From Hemicordylus capensis (Eukaryota > Chordata > Lepidosauria > Squamata > Cordylidae): a DNA stretch of 64,000 bases. The translations under genes and the position numbers were made by a program. The notes under the pieces are model-generated. The model worked only from the letters and a program-made list of their open reading frames with translations. It did not search any database and had not been told where the DNA came from. The stretch is taken from the NCBI RefSeq assembly GCF_027244095.1, contig NC_069660.1, forward strand, positions 105,686,834 to 105,750,833, in the 5' to 3' direction. Below, in pieces: positions 55,291 to 64,000 of this stretch (positions are counted from its first letter, which is position 1; each line of letters starts with the position of its first letter).

Positions 55291-55917
55291 GCATGCCATT
55301 ATTTGAAACATGATACTCTCCCTTTAAAACTTGAATGATTGCTTTATATGCAATTTGAAGTGTCAGCCTTTCAAAGGAATATATGCAGTTAAATCAGATT
55401 GCTTTGATATTTCCCCCACTATATTCAAATCTCAAACAGAGGCATATGTATCCAAGATTTAAACAGTAATTTGCATTTTTGTTTGAAAAGAACTCAGTAT
55501 GCAGGGGTGCATTCCTCCAAAGATTGCTGCTACGAACCCACCACACTCCTGTCTGAAATTAATGGAACAACAGGTAGCTTGAGCTCTATGGGTGAAATCC
55601 TGTACATAGTTAAAGATCTATGATTAACTGCTGATGCAACTAGTTAAAAGTGTGTGTGTAGCTGCAGATCCTGCACCTAGGTTGCCAAGTCATCACTTGA
55701 AATTACTGGAATGAAAACCTGAAAGATAACAGTCTCAACCAGTTGCTGCATCTTATCCTCACTGCACACACACTGCGGCTTCACGTTCACTAGAAATGTC
55801 ATAGGCAGAGAATGGCCTTTTGTTTGCAGACACTCCTTACTGTGTCATGCAATATCACTTGGAACACATTAAAAATATAAAAGCACATAATATATCCCCA
55901 ATGGTACATTGGTATAT
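55291..55917. other. Intergenic, nothing recognised
   Basis: No gene or repeat recognised. Confidence 0.35.
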
Positions 55918-56140
55918 AGCAATAGCAATAGCACTTACATGTATATACCGCTCTATAGCTGGAAGCTCTCTAAGCGGTTTACAATGATTTAGCATATTGC
56001 CCCCCAACATTCTGGGTACTCATTTTACCGACCTCGGAAGGATGGAAGGCTGAGTCAACCTTGAGCCCCTTGGTCAGGATCAAACTTGCAACCTTCTGGT
56101 TACAGGGTGGCAGTTTTACCACTGCACCACCAGGGGCTCC
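55918..56140 (-). mobile_element. tRNA-derived SINE with AGCAAT tail
   Basis: On the minus strand the head reads GGAGCCCCTGGTGGTGCAGT then GGTAAAACTGCCACCCTGTA, with B-box-like AAGTTTGATCCTG. The body includes GAGTACCCAGAATGTTGGGG and AAACCGCTTAGAGAGCTTCC, and the element ends in a short ATTGCT microsatellite. It is well preserved. Confidence 0.8.
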
Positions 56141-56337
56141 TGATTCCTCTCTTATATGCATATGAGAGGCATGCACAGCACACTCCTGTCCTCCACTCCC
56201 ACTTGCTGCATAGAATCTCTTCTAAAATATCCATGCACTGTCAGAGCTCGAAAGTACAATGATGAAGCCAACTAGCCTTAGAGTATAGGTGCCGGTGAAT
56301 TTCTTCAAGCCCATACTTGGAAAAGAACTTTTGAGAT

Positions 56338-56518
56338 CTACAGGTTGTTTACCTGTAACTTTGGTTCTTCTAGTGGCCATCTGTACTTTTACACAAATGG
56401 GCCACGCGCCTGTGCAGAGACCTCGTCAGAACCTAACAGGCTAAATTCTCCTGCTTTGGGTGGGAACCCCACCCCAGCCGCTATATGCACCTGCACCACT
56501 CCTCATTCCCTAAGTCAC
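56338..56518 (-). repeat. DIRS 3' inverted terminal repeat
   Basis: It contains TTTTACACAAATGGGCCACG and CTGCTTTGGGTGGGAACCCC, and aligns in inverted orientation with 62209-62361. The two repeats are similar but not identical, as is usual for DIRS elements. Confidence 0.82.
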
Positions 56519-56562
56519 AGAGTCAAGCTTCAGTAGACCCTGCGGGGAGGACGGGAGGGCGT

Positions 56563-56653
56563 GTAAAAGTACAGATGACCACTAGAAGAACCCAAGTTAC
56601 AGGTAAGCAACCTGTAGTTCTTCGACGTGGTCTCTGTCTTTTACACAAATGGG
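56563..56653 (-). repeat. DIRS internal complementary region
   Basis: Bases 56563-56617 are the reverse complement of the element's 3' terminus (56338-56392, three differences in about 55). Bases 56618-56653 are complementary to the 5' terminus at 62325-62361. The two abut exactly, the layout that in DIRS elements lets the two ends be joined during circle formation. Confidence 0.82.
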
Positions 56654-56739
56654 TGCATAACAAGCTAGCACCCAAGGAGGAGGGAAGAACAGGAACAATG
56701 AATAATCTGCCAGAAGTATTTATTTCAAAAACAAGTACA

Positions 56740-58110
56740 TCAACTGAAAACTGACTGCAGGACACTCCTGCCAAATACAGCATCATTCCGTGCCCTGGCA
56801 TCAGTAGCATAATGATGGATAAACGAGTGGGGTGAAGCCCATGTAGCTGCCTGGCAGATAGCGTCCAATGGGACTGCACGATCAAAGACAACATAGGCCG
56901 CTATGGACCTAACTGAGTGCAGCTTAACGGTAGCAGGCAACTGCTTATGAGCCAATTGATAACATAGCTCAATTGTAAAGACTACCCATCTAGACATGGA
57001 TTGGGCAGACACTTGGAGGTATTTACGTGGCCCATCATGAAGGACAATCAGGGAAGGAGTTTTCCTCCACTCAGCTGACCTCTGAACATAGAATGATAAC
57101 ACCCTTCTAACGTCCAAACAATGCAATCTTCGCTCCGAGGAAGGGTTCTGGGAAAACACAGGTAAGTGGGGACGAATGGTGAAACATAGAGACCACTTTA
57201 GGAAGAAATTGGACATCTGGCCTGAGTACAACTTTGTCCTTGTGGAACTGAAGGTATGGTTGATCAACCCTCAGGGCCCGCAGCTCACTCACCCTCCTAG
57301 CAGAGGTAACAGTCACCAGAAAGGCGATCTTCCAGGTAAGGAGACGGGGTTCAATTGAAGCCAACGGCTCAAGTGGAGGGGGGCGTAACAAACTGGCCAA
57401 AACCACAGATAGATCCCAGGCTGTGACATGACAGGATCGTCCGGAAAAACATGAGACAAACCCTTCAGGAAACTCTTAACCACCGGGTTTTTGAACCACG
57501 AAGCCCAGGTCATCCGGGAATGTGCCACAATGGCAGCCAAAAGTACCTTAAGGGATGAAAGCTTTAAACCAGACTCCTTAAGGGACAGCAGATATATACA
57601 TATATTTTGTACAGAAAGATTAAACGCATCAAACTTATGCAAAGAAGCAAATGAACAGACACGAGTCCACTCGTGATCATAGGACTTCTGCGTGAACTGC
57701 TTTCTAGCTGTGACCAAAACGTCCTTGAGTCTCAGCGAGAAGTCAGCAGGACCTTCCAGACCGTCAGATGAAGGGGCTGAACATCCGGGTGGAGCACCTG
57801 CCCCACCCTCCCGTGACAGTAGGTCTGAAAGGCGCACCCAATTTACCATCAGCTGCCTCAGGGCCGGAAACCAAGGCCTCCTGGGCCACCATGGGGCTAT
57901 CAGGATGGCCCTGGCCCGAACCACCCTCAGTTTGCACAGCACCTTCAGAATGAGAGGAAACAGGGGAAACACATACAGTAGAGGGCCCGTCCAAGATAGG
58001 ATGAAGGCATCACCTAGAGAGCCCTCGCCTTCCCCTCCCCTGGAGCAATAGAGGGCACTATGAGCATTATCCCGGGAAGCAAAAAGGTCCAGAGTTGGGA
58101 CCCCCTCCCC
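56740..58110 (-). pseudogene. DIRS tyrosine-recombinase region, decayed
   Basis: The region shows the recombinase signature SARRVSELRAL and a segment typical of the DIRS recombinase N-terminal part (SSLKVLLAAIVAHSR). The family is a lambda-integrase-like enzyme that inserts the circular DNA copy. Fossil, broken. Confidence 0.75.
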
Positions 58111-59680
58111 CATTGTACAAATAAGTCCTTGAGAACACATTGATCCAAGGCCCACTCATGGGAGACCACTGTCATCCTGCTCAAGGTGTCCACTTGGACG
58201 TTCAGGGAACCTTATATATAGACCTCCTGAGGTGACACCGCATGTGCCATGCACCAATGCCAAAGGTCCAGAGACAGGAACAGAATGCTCCTTGAAGACA
58301 TGCCGCCCTGTCGATTGATGTAGGCCTTTGCTGTCATATTGTCCATTTGGATCGTCTCCGAGCAACCCCCAATCATGGGCAAGAATCCTTTGAGAGCACT
58401 GGAAATGGCCAATAGCTCCAAAAAACTGATGTGGTAGGTCCTCTCCCTGGGGGACCAATGTCCGCTCAGGCGAAACCCTTCCAGGTGGGCTCCCCAACTG
58501 AGCTCTCACACATTGGTCGTAATCACCCACTGGGATCGGGGAGCCTGGAAGGGGGCACTGACGTTCAAATGTTGAAACTTGGCCCACCATGCCACAGTCG
58601 CCCTCACCCGGCAAGGGTGTGTGCGTTCCAAACTGCTGGATCCCAAAGGGGATCAAATATGTCCCGGAACCACCTTTGGATAATGCACATTTGAAGGCGT
58701 GCTTGAGGCAGCATGTAAGTGGTGGCCGCCATATGCCCCAATAGGCGCTGTACTGAGCGCATAGTCTGTGGGCCAGTCTCCTGAGAGTACATATGTGGGT
58801 GTCTGGAAGGAAGACCTTTTCCAAGGTCATATCGAATAGCAGCCCTATTAACTGTATCCTGCAGGTTGGTTCCAACTGAGATTTCTTGAAATTGATTTGA
58901 AAATCCAGAATCTGCAGAGTATCCACGATGATCTTGAGGGTGTCCAGGACTGCCCGTCTGGTACTAGCCAGGATGAGCCAATCGTCCAAATATGTCAGTA
59001 CCTGCAACCCTCGCTCCTGCAGGACAGCTTGCACCGGGGCCAGACATTTTGTAAAAACCCTTGGTGCCGTCATGAGACCAAACAGCAAGGCTTTGAATGG
59101 ATAGGGAATTGCCCCGATCTGGAAGTGCAGAAAGCGTCGATGCTGACGACATATCAAGACGTGGTAATACAAGTTGTTCAAGTTCAGGGAGACCATTCAC
59201 ATGTCCTTTTCTAGGATGATCATAATGGTCGGTACCAACAGCATCCGGAAGCGTTTGTACACTAGGTGCCTGTTCAGGGCCCTGAGGTCTAGGATAGGAT
59301 GCCAACCACTGTCTGGTTTCGGCACAATAAAGTACTGGGAATAAAAACCGGGACTCTCTGGATTGGTGACTCTCTTGATCGCATGCTTTGACAGGAGAGT
59401 GGCGACCTCCTGGTCCAACTCTGGAGTTCACAGAGTAGTCACGACCCTGGACACGGGCAGAGTCCCGCAGAACCCGAGGGCGTAGCCCCAATGTATGGTT
59501 CTAAGGACCCACTGGTCCGTAGTCACTCTGTCCCAGCTCACCAAAAGTGGGACCAGGTGAGTCCGGAAGCACCTCAAGTCATTGCTTCTTTTGGAAGGTG
59601 CTCGGGTGCTGTTTCTGAAATGCAGGCTTACTAGCCTGGGGCCCCAACTTGTATCTTGACTGGAACTTTTTGCCATGAAA
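58111..59680 (-). pseudogene. DIRS reverse transcriptase and RNase H region, decayed
   Basis: The reverse-transcriptase motifs FGLMTAPRVFTKCLAP and TYLDDWLILAS (with the YLDD active-site box) are clear. An RNase H segment with MELLAISSAL, DNMTAKAYINRQGG and LWHWCMAH follows. This arrangement and wording are typical of vertebrate DIRS elements. Fossil, broken. Confidence 0.82.
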
Positions 59681-59819
59681 GGAACGTTCGGATGGAGATT
59701 GCTGTTGAGAAGGGGTCTTCTGTGGTTGATAAGGGGACCATCTAGAAGATTTCTGTGGTTTGATGGTTGTGGGCAAATATGACGTGGATCATGCTGTACT
59801 CATCAGCTTCTGAACCATT

Positions 59820-61970
59820 TGGAGCGTGTCAATCTGTCTGCTCCACAAAGAGGCTAGAGCCTTCAAATGTCAAGTCCTTGACCCTAGCACAGGCCTTATA
59901 ATTCAGTCCAGACAAACGCTGCCAAGCATGTTGTCTGAGCGCCACGGATGTGGCCATCACTTTGGTCGCACACTCCACCGAGTGCCTAGCTGAGTAGAGC
60001 TCCTGTTTGCCTACCTGAATAGCCTCGTGCAGGAGCACCTTAGTTGGATCCTGCTTGTCCTGCGGCAGGAGGTCCAAAAACGGGCCCACTTTCTCCCACA
60101 GAAAGTGGTTATAGCAGGCGTTATAGGCTTGATAGTTGGCCACCCTCAAGTTTAGCTGAGACCAAGTAAAGCCTTCTCCCAAAGGAGTCCAATTTTCTGC
60201 CCTCCTTGTCACTCGATGCCAACTGGCTGTGACCCCAGTTCCTTTGCAGAGACGCCTCTACGGCGATCAAATTAGGGGTGGGATGATGCTTTAGGAAGGC
60301 TGTATCATCCTGTAGTTGCACCCTATAAAAATTCTCCAAGCGCCTATTGGGCTGGGAAAGAGTTGCCGGCTTCTGCAATGACCCCACATGACCCCCCAAC
60401 AATGCCAAGTTGAGGGGTAAGGCAGCTGGTACCTTTGGCCTCTGCATCAATAAGGCTGAACAATGGGTCCAGTTCCCCTTTCTGTTGCGTACCGAGGCTC
60501 ACGCCTAGGGCCGAAGCCATGTGGGCCACATACGCAGTACTGTTTAAGGTCCTCCAACAGGAAAACAGGCTTTGAGTTTGACTGCACGTCAAGCGGCAAC
60601 GACCCTCAGGAAACACCTTCAGATTCCTGTGAGCTAGCATCGCTCTCATAGTCCAACTTGGAAGGAGCCAAAGAGTCCTGGGCTAAGGGCGTAAAACCCA
60701 TAAGGGAGCCCGGTTTGCTTCCCAGGTCATCCGGTACTGAAGCGGGAAGTTCTGTTGGCAGATCTTTGACAGGCAAAGCAGCCTGTTGTAGCATGAGTGC
60801 TGAAGAGGGCGGTTCTCATTGAGGTGAGCAGGAACGTGGCCTCCCTTCCAAGTGTGAGGGCGGCTCACGCTAACCCCACACAGCTCCAGGTTTCCCATAT
60901 GCAGGACCTTCCGGGTAATGAGGACCATATCGGGGCCTAACATAGTCAGAACAGTCCGATCGATAGTCCATTCGATATCGACCACATGACCCAGAGTCCC
61001 AGTACCAAGCATCGTAAGAAGGTTCAACCTCATTCAAGGGAGAACGGTGCTCCAATGCACATTATTGATCCAAATATGTGGGCTCATGACAGTCCCAGGC
61101 CTGATCATCTCTATAATCAGAGGAGCGCTCTTCCGAATCCCAAAGGGCACTTTGGTCCCTAAGAGGGATGCACTCCTGGAGCCTCTGAGGGCGTGAACGA
61201 TGCCTAGGCAGCCACGATGCGTCTTCTGTGGGCTTGGCCGGGGAATAGGCCTCTTCTTTTGAGGAAGCGTATCCAAGCTCAGCTGACGCTACCGAGAATT
61301 CTCTACCTGAGCGAGCTCGATCAGACACCAAGTCCATCCAATTTTCAGCCAATTTTCACTAGGCTGAACTGAACCCGATGACTTCAGTGCAGGATGATCC
61401 AAATCCACTTTAGGCTTCTTGGTTGCTGGGGCCTCCGACGTAGGAACCAACGCTGCCTTCTTATTCTTTGGTATGTGAGGAAGGTGTTGACTCCCTGGCA
61501 AATCACAAGGCAACTTTGACTTTTTCCTCTTCAGTATTGACACTGAGGGAATCAGGGAAGATTTCTGTACCACAGGTGTCGAACGCTTAGGGAGTTCTTC
61601 TGAGTGCACCAGTTCACTCGAAGCCATTGAAGGATTGGCACTAGGAAGTGCTGAAACAGGTATCGGGGCCGGATTTTTAGCGTCCACAGGAGCAGATACC
61701 GAATGCTCCGACTGCACTGATGAAGCCATTTTTGTGGATCATTTCAACAATAAGCCTTCCGAAGAATGGAAAGCCAGATCACACAGGGCTGTGCGCAGGC
61801 GAGAAGCCCTATTTTTGCAAGCCTGCTTTGTAAACTTCTGACAATGAAGACAGGTCTCAACAACGTGGGATTCCTCCAGGCACAGGAGATACTCGATATG
61901 AGTATGGGAGGAAGGGATCTTAGATCCGCAACCAACACATTTTTTGAAGTTCATCATGCCCGGCATAAAC
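59820..61970 (-). pseudogene. DIRS gag-like region, decayed
   Basis: It begins with a cysteine-rich N-terminus (FKKCVGCGSKIPSSHTH, then CLHCQKFTKQACKNRASRL), continues through a lysine/proline/serine-rich middle, and ends with a helical segment (NLRVANYQAYNACYNHFLW) seen in DIRS gag-like proteins. Fossil, broken. Confidence 0.7.
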
Positions 61971-62208
61971 GCCATAGGCCAGCTGGCCACCATGCTCCAT
62001 CCTGGCTGGGATCGGAGCACCGAAGAAGGGAAAACCGCAAAAAAAAAAAAAAAAAAATGCCAAGAAAAAAAGGCTACTACACAAAGAAATAAAGAAATAC
62101 AAAAGAAAGAGACTCGAAAAGCAGGGAGAAAAAGCATCAAGGGGATAGATAGATCCTACTCGTTGAGCTGCAGACTTCACGATGCTTACTGAAACGTGGA
62201 CAACAAAA

Positions 62209-62361
62209 GACTGAGGGGTTGAGGAGTGGAGCAGCTGCATATAGCAGCTGGGGGCGGGGTTCCCGCCCAAAGCAGGATAATTGAGCTTGTTTGATTCCGA
62301 CAAGATTTCTGCGCAGGTACATAGCCCATTTGTGTAAAAGACAGAGACCACGCTGAAGAAG
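62209..62361 (-). repeat. DIRS 5' inverted terminal repeat
   Basis: On the minus strand it starts CTTCTTCAGCGTGGTCTCTG then TCTTTTACACAAATGGGCTA and includes CTGCTTTGGGCGGGAACCCC. It is paired with 56338-56518. Confidence 0.82.
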
Positions 62362-64000
62362 GGCTATTACAAGTCTCCAAAGGAGAGGTGAGGGTTTCAA
62401 GCCCACCGTCTTCTCCAGCTTGGATTTCAATATGGCCAGAGAAGAATTGCTTGCTTCCATTCTTGCCAACTTGCCCATTACCAACATAACCTCCATGCTA
62501 CCCCCCTCCCAATTTCTCCTATTCTTTACTTGCCAATCTAGTGGTGGTGGGCACCGTAGTACCGGTGTGTAGGGAGAGGGGAGACTTTATTCCTTTCCTC
62601 TCTCCCTCTCAGTCACCAGCAGGAAAGGCACAGTGGTCCTTGCATTTATAGTCCTCCCAATTACTATTGCCAGAACAATTGTGGGGTTGGGAGTTGAAGA
62701 ATAGTCTCCCTTCTTCTCTCTACTTTTTTTTTTTTTTTGCTACTGTCACTGGACTACTAAGTAAAGGGCAGCAGGGGGAAGTGTTTCAAGAGTGTGCGTA
62801 AGGCACACAGTGGGTGTTTTGGTGGCATGCAGCTGGTGAGGAGGTCCTTTTCCCAACCTCAGATTGGTTCAGAAAGCTATTCTGAGTCCCCCCCACCAAC
62901 GGAAAGGTGAGTTATTTCCATGTTAATCCAAGCCCATCTACACTGTAATGACATCCTTACCCTGGCCAAAGTTATGTCCAAGATCTTTGCATGGATGTGT
63001 CAGAACCATTGCAATGGAAAAAGGGGCTGGGATAAGGGCGTAACAGGGGAGGAGTGGCCCTTAGGACGAATCCTATACTACTTCAAGGCTTGTTCTATGT
63101 CTTGTTAGTGGAACATTATGCCAACTGAAAAAGAGTTGCCATAAGTTCAAAGACTCTTAACTGAAGTCACTGCAAGAGTTTCTGCCTTGCCACCATTTCC
63201 AGAACTCTGTCCATATAAGAGGACTGACTGAGTTAATCAGTGTTCCATTACCAGATTATATAAGACCATTAATTAATAACAGATCTCATACCACTGGGCT
63301 TTATCACTCTGTCCCCCTTCATTCAAATGGGGATGTTGATGATGAGAAGTGGGCACAAAGGGAGCACTTTGCACAAACAAGAAGCAGTCAGCAAGCAGGG
63401 AGCATCAAAATAAGGTAGATGAACACCATCGGTCTTCTCACAACTTTCCTAGGTACCCTCCCTCAGGATTCCAGCTCTAATGGCCAGCAGTAATCTAACT
63501 GCATTGCTACAACTGCGGCTTAAGGCATCCCATAAAAGAAAGCACAACTCATAGAGGAAAAATACATACTTCAATGCAAAACTTCTGTATCCATCCCAGC
63601 TGCCCCAAGGTGTGTGCACAGAGCACTTGTTCATGGACGCAGAACTTCTTCCCAACTCCACTCAAGTAGGGGGAACTGTGTACTGGCTCAACAACCCTCT
63701 CTTATTCAACAGGTTGTAACAGTACCTTCCATACAGAATAAGTATGCAATATGCAGAATGGGGCCACAGTAGGCCACAAATTCTAAACATAGTGAACACT
63801 CACCTTGCAGCAGTGAAAGCAATGGGAAGCCCAACACTTTTGTTGGGGAACACTAGGTATTCACTTATTGTCATTGATGCCCAAATACTCATAATCCATT
63901 CTTTACAGGATCAGAGGCAGGACACATGGAGCAGAACAAAGAGTAACTGCAGACAAGAGTTCCAGTTCATCTACCCACACTGGATGGGTGACCATTACAT
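62362..64000. other. Intergenic, nothing recognised
   Basis: I see no gene, exon or classified repeat. In mammals GNG12 lies beyond GADD45A on the opposite strand. I looked for its conserved C-terminal coding exon here and did not find it, though its long 3' untranslated region would not be recognisable by eye. Confidence 0.4.

Larger units (their letters stand above)
56338..62361 (-). mobile_element. DIRS-type tyrosine-recombinase retroelement, near full length, decayed
   Basis: An element of about 6.0 kb on the minus strand shows all structural parts of the DIRS group: inverted terminal repeats, a gag-like region, reverse transcriptase with RNase H, a tyrosine recombinase, and an internal complementary region near its 3' end. 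There are no long direct repeats, as expected. It is a fossil: the coding regions are broken in several places (of the order of ten) and it is not expected to be mobile. The internal complementary region differs from the termini at only about 6-8% of positions, suggesting a moderately recent insertion. It lies about 4.2 kb past the GADD45A polyadenylation site. Confidence 0.88.

Noticed and set aside
62362-64000. GNG12 as the downstream neighbour
   Set aside because: Expected from mammalian gene order, but its conserved coding sequence could not be found in the window, so it is not annotated.

Overview
The window comes from a vertebrate nuclear genome, almost certainly a squamate reptile (lizard). 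The evidence is a four-exon GADD45A gene with vertebrate intron phases, a mixture of Sauria-type and other tRNA-derived SINEs, CR1- and L2-like LINE tails, many short hAT elements, Helitrons and a DIRS-type retroelement. This combination is typical of lizards. I cannot name the species.

One host protein-coding gene is supported: GADD45A on the plus strand. Its coding exons are 48378-48421, 49104-49205, 49878-50097 and 51470-51583 (480 nt, 159 aa plus stop), with GT-AG introns throughout. A compact GC-rich promoter lies just upstream, carrying an Oct-1 octamer, a CCAAT box and a second octamer-like site. Intron 3 carries a two-half-site p53 element that fits the consensus at every position. 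A polyadenylation signal lies about 570 nt past the stop. Together these give the expected p53- and Oct-1/NF-Y-controlled stress-response gene.

The 48 kb upstream of GADD45A contains no coding gene that I can support. It is an intergenic stretch built up from transposons. At least five hAT-like elements have exact 8-bp target duplications (7005-7451, 15277-16332, 21649-21771, 25032-25199, 31565-31950), as do two copies of a TAGGGATGTG-ended family (23087-23405, 27277-27894) and 28232-28401. Three GC-rich low-complexity blocks (3793-5216, 32709-about 33390, 35777-36343) share the terminal motif AGATGCTCTGTG followed by CTAG or TTAG, and are best read as non-autonomous Helitrons. Other items are two SINEs with 5S-rRNA-like heads, a 28S rRNA fragment containing the sarcin-ricin loop sequence, and several long fold-back repeats.

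Downstream of GADD45A lie two SINEs, a 3' fragment of a CR1/L2-type LINE, and a nearly complete but decayed DIRS-type tyrosine-recombinase retroelement of about 6 kb on the minus strand (56338-62361), with inverted terminal repeats and an internal complementary region. The last 1.6 kb shows nothing recognisable. Most long reading frames in the window are low-complexity or transposon artefacts and are not annotated as genes.
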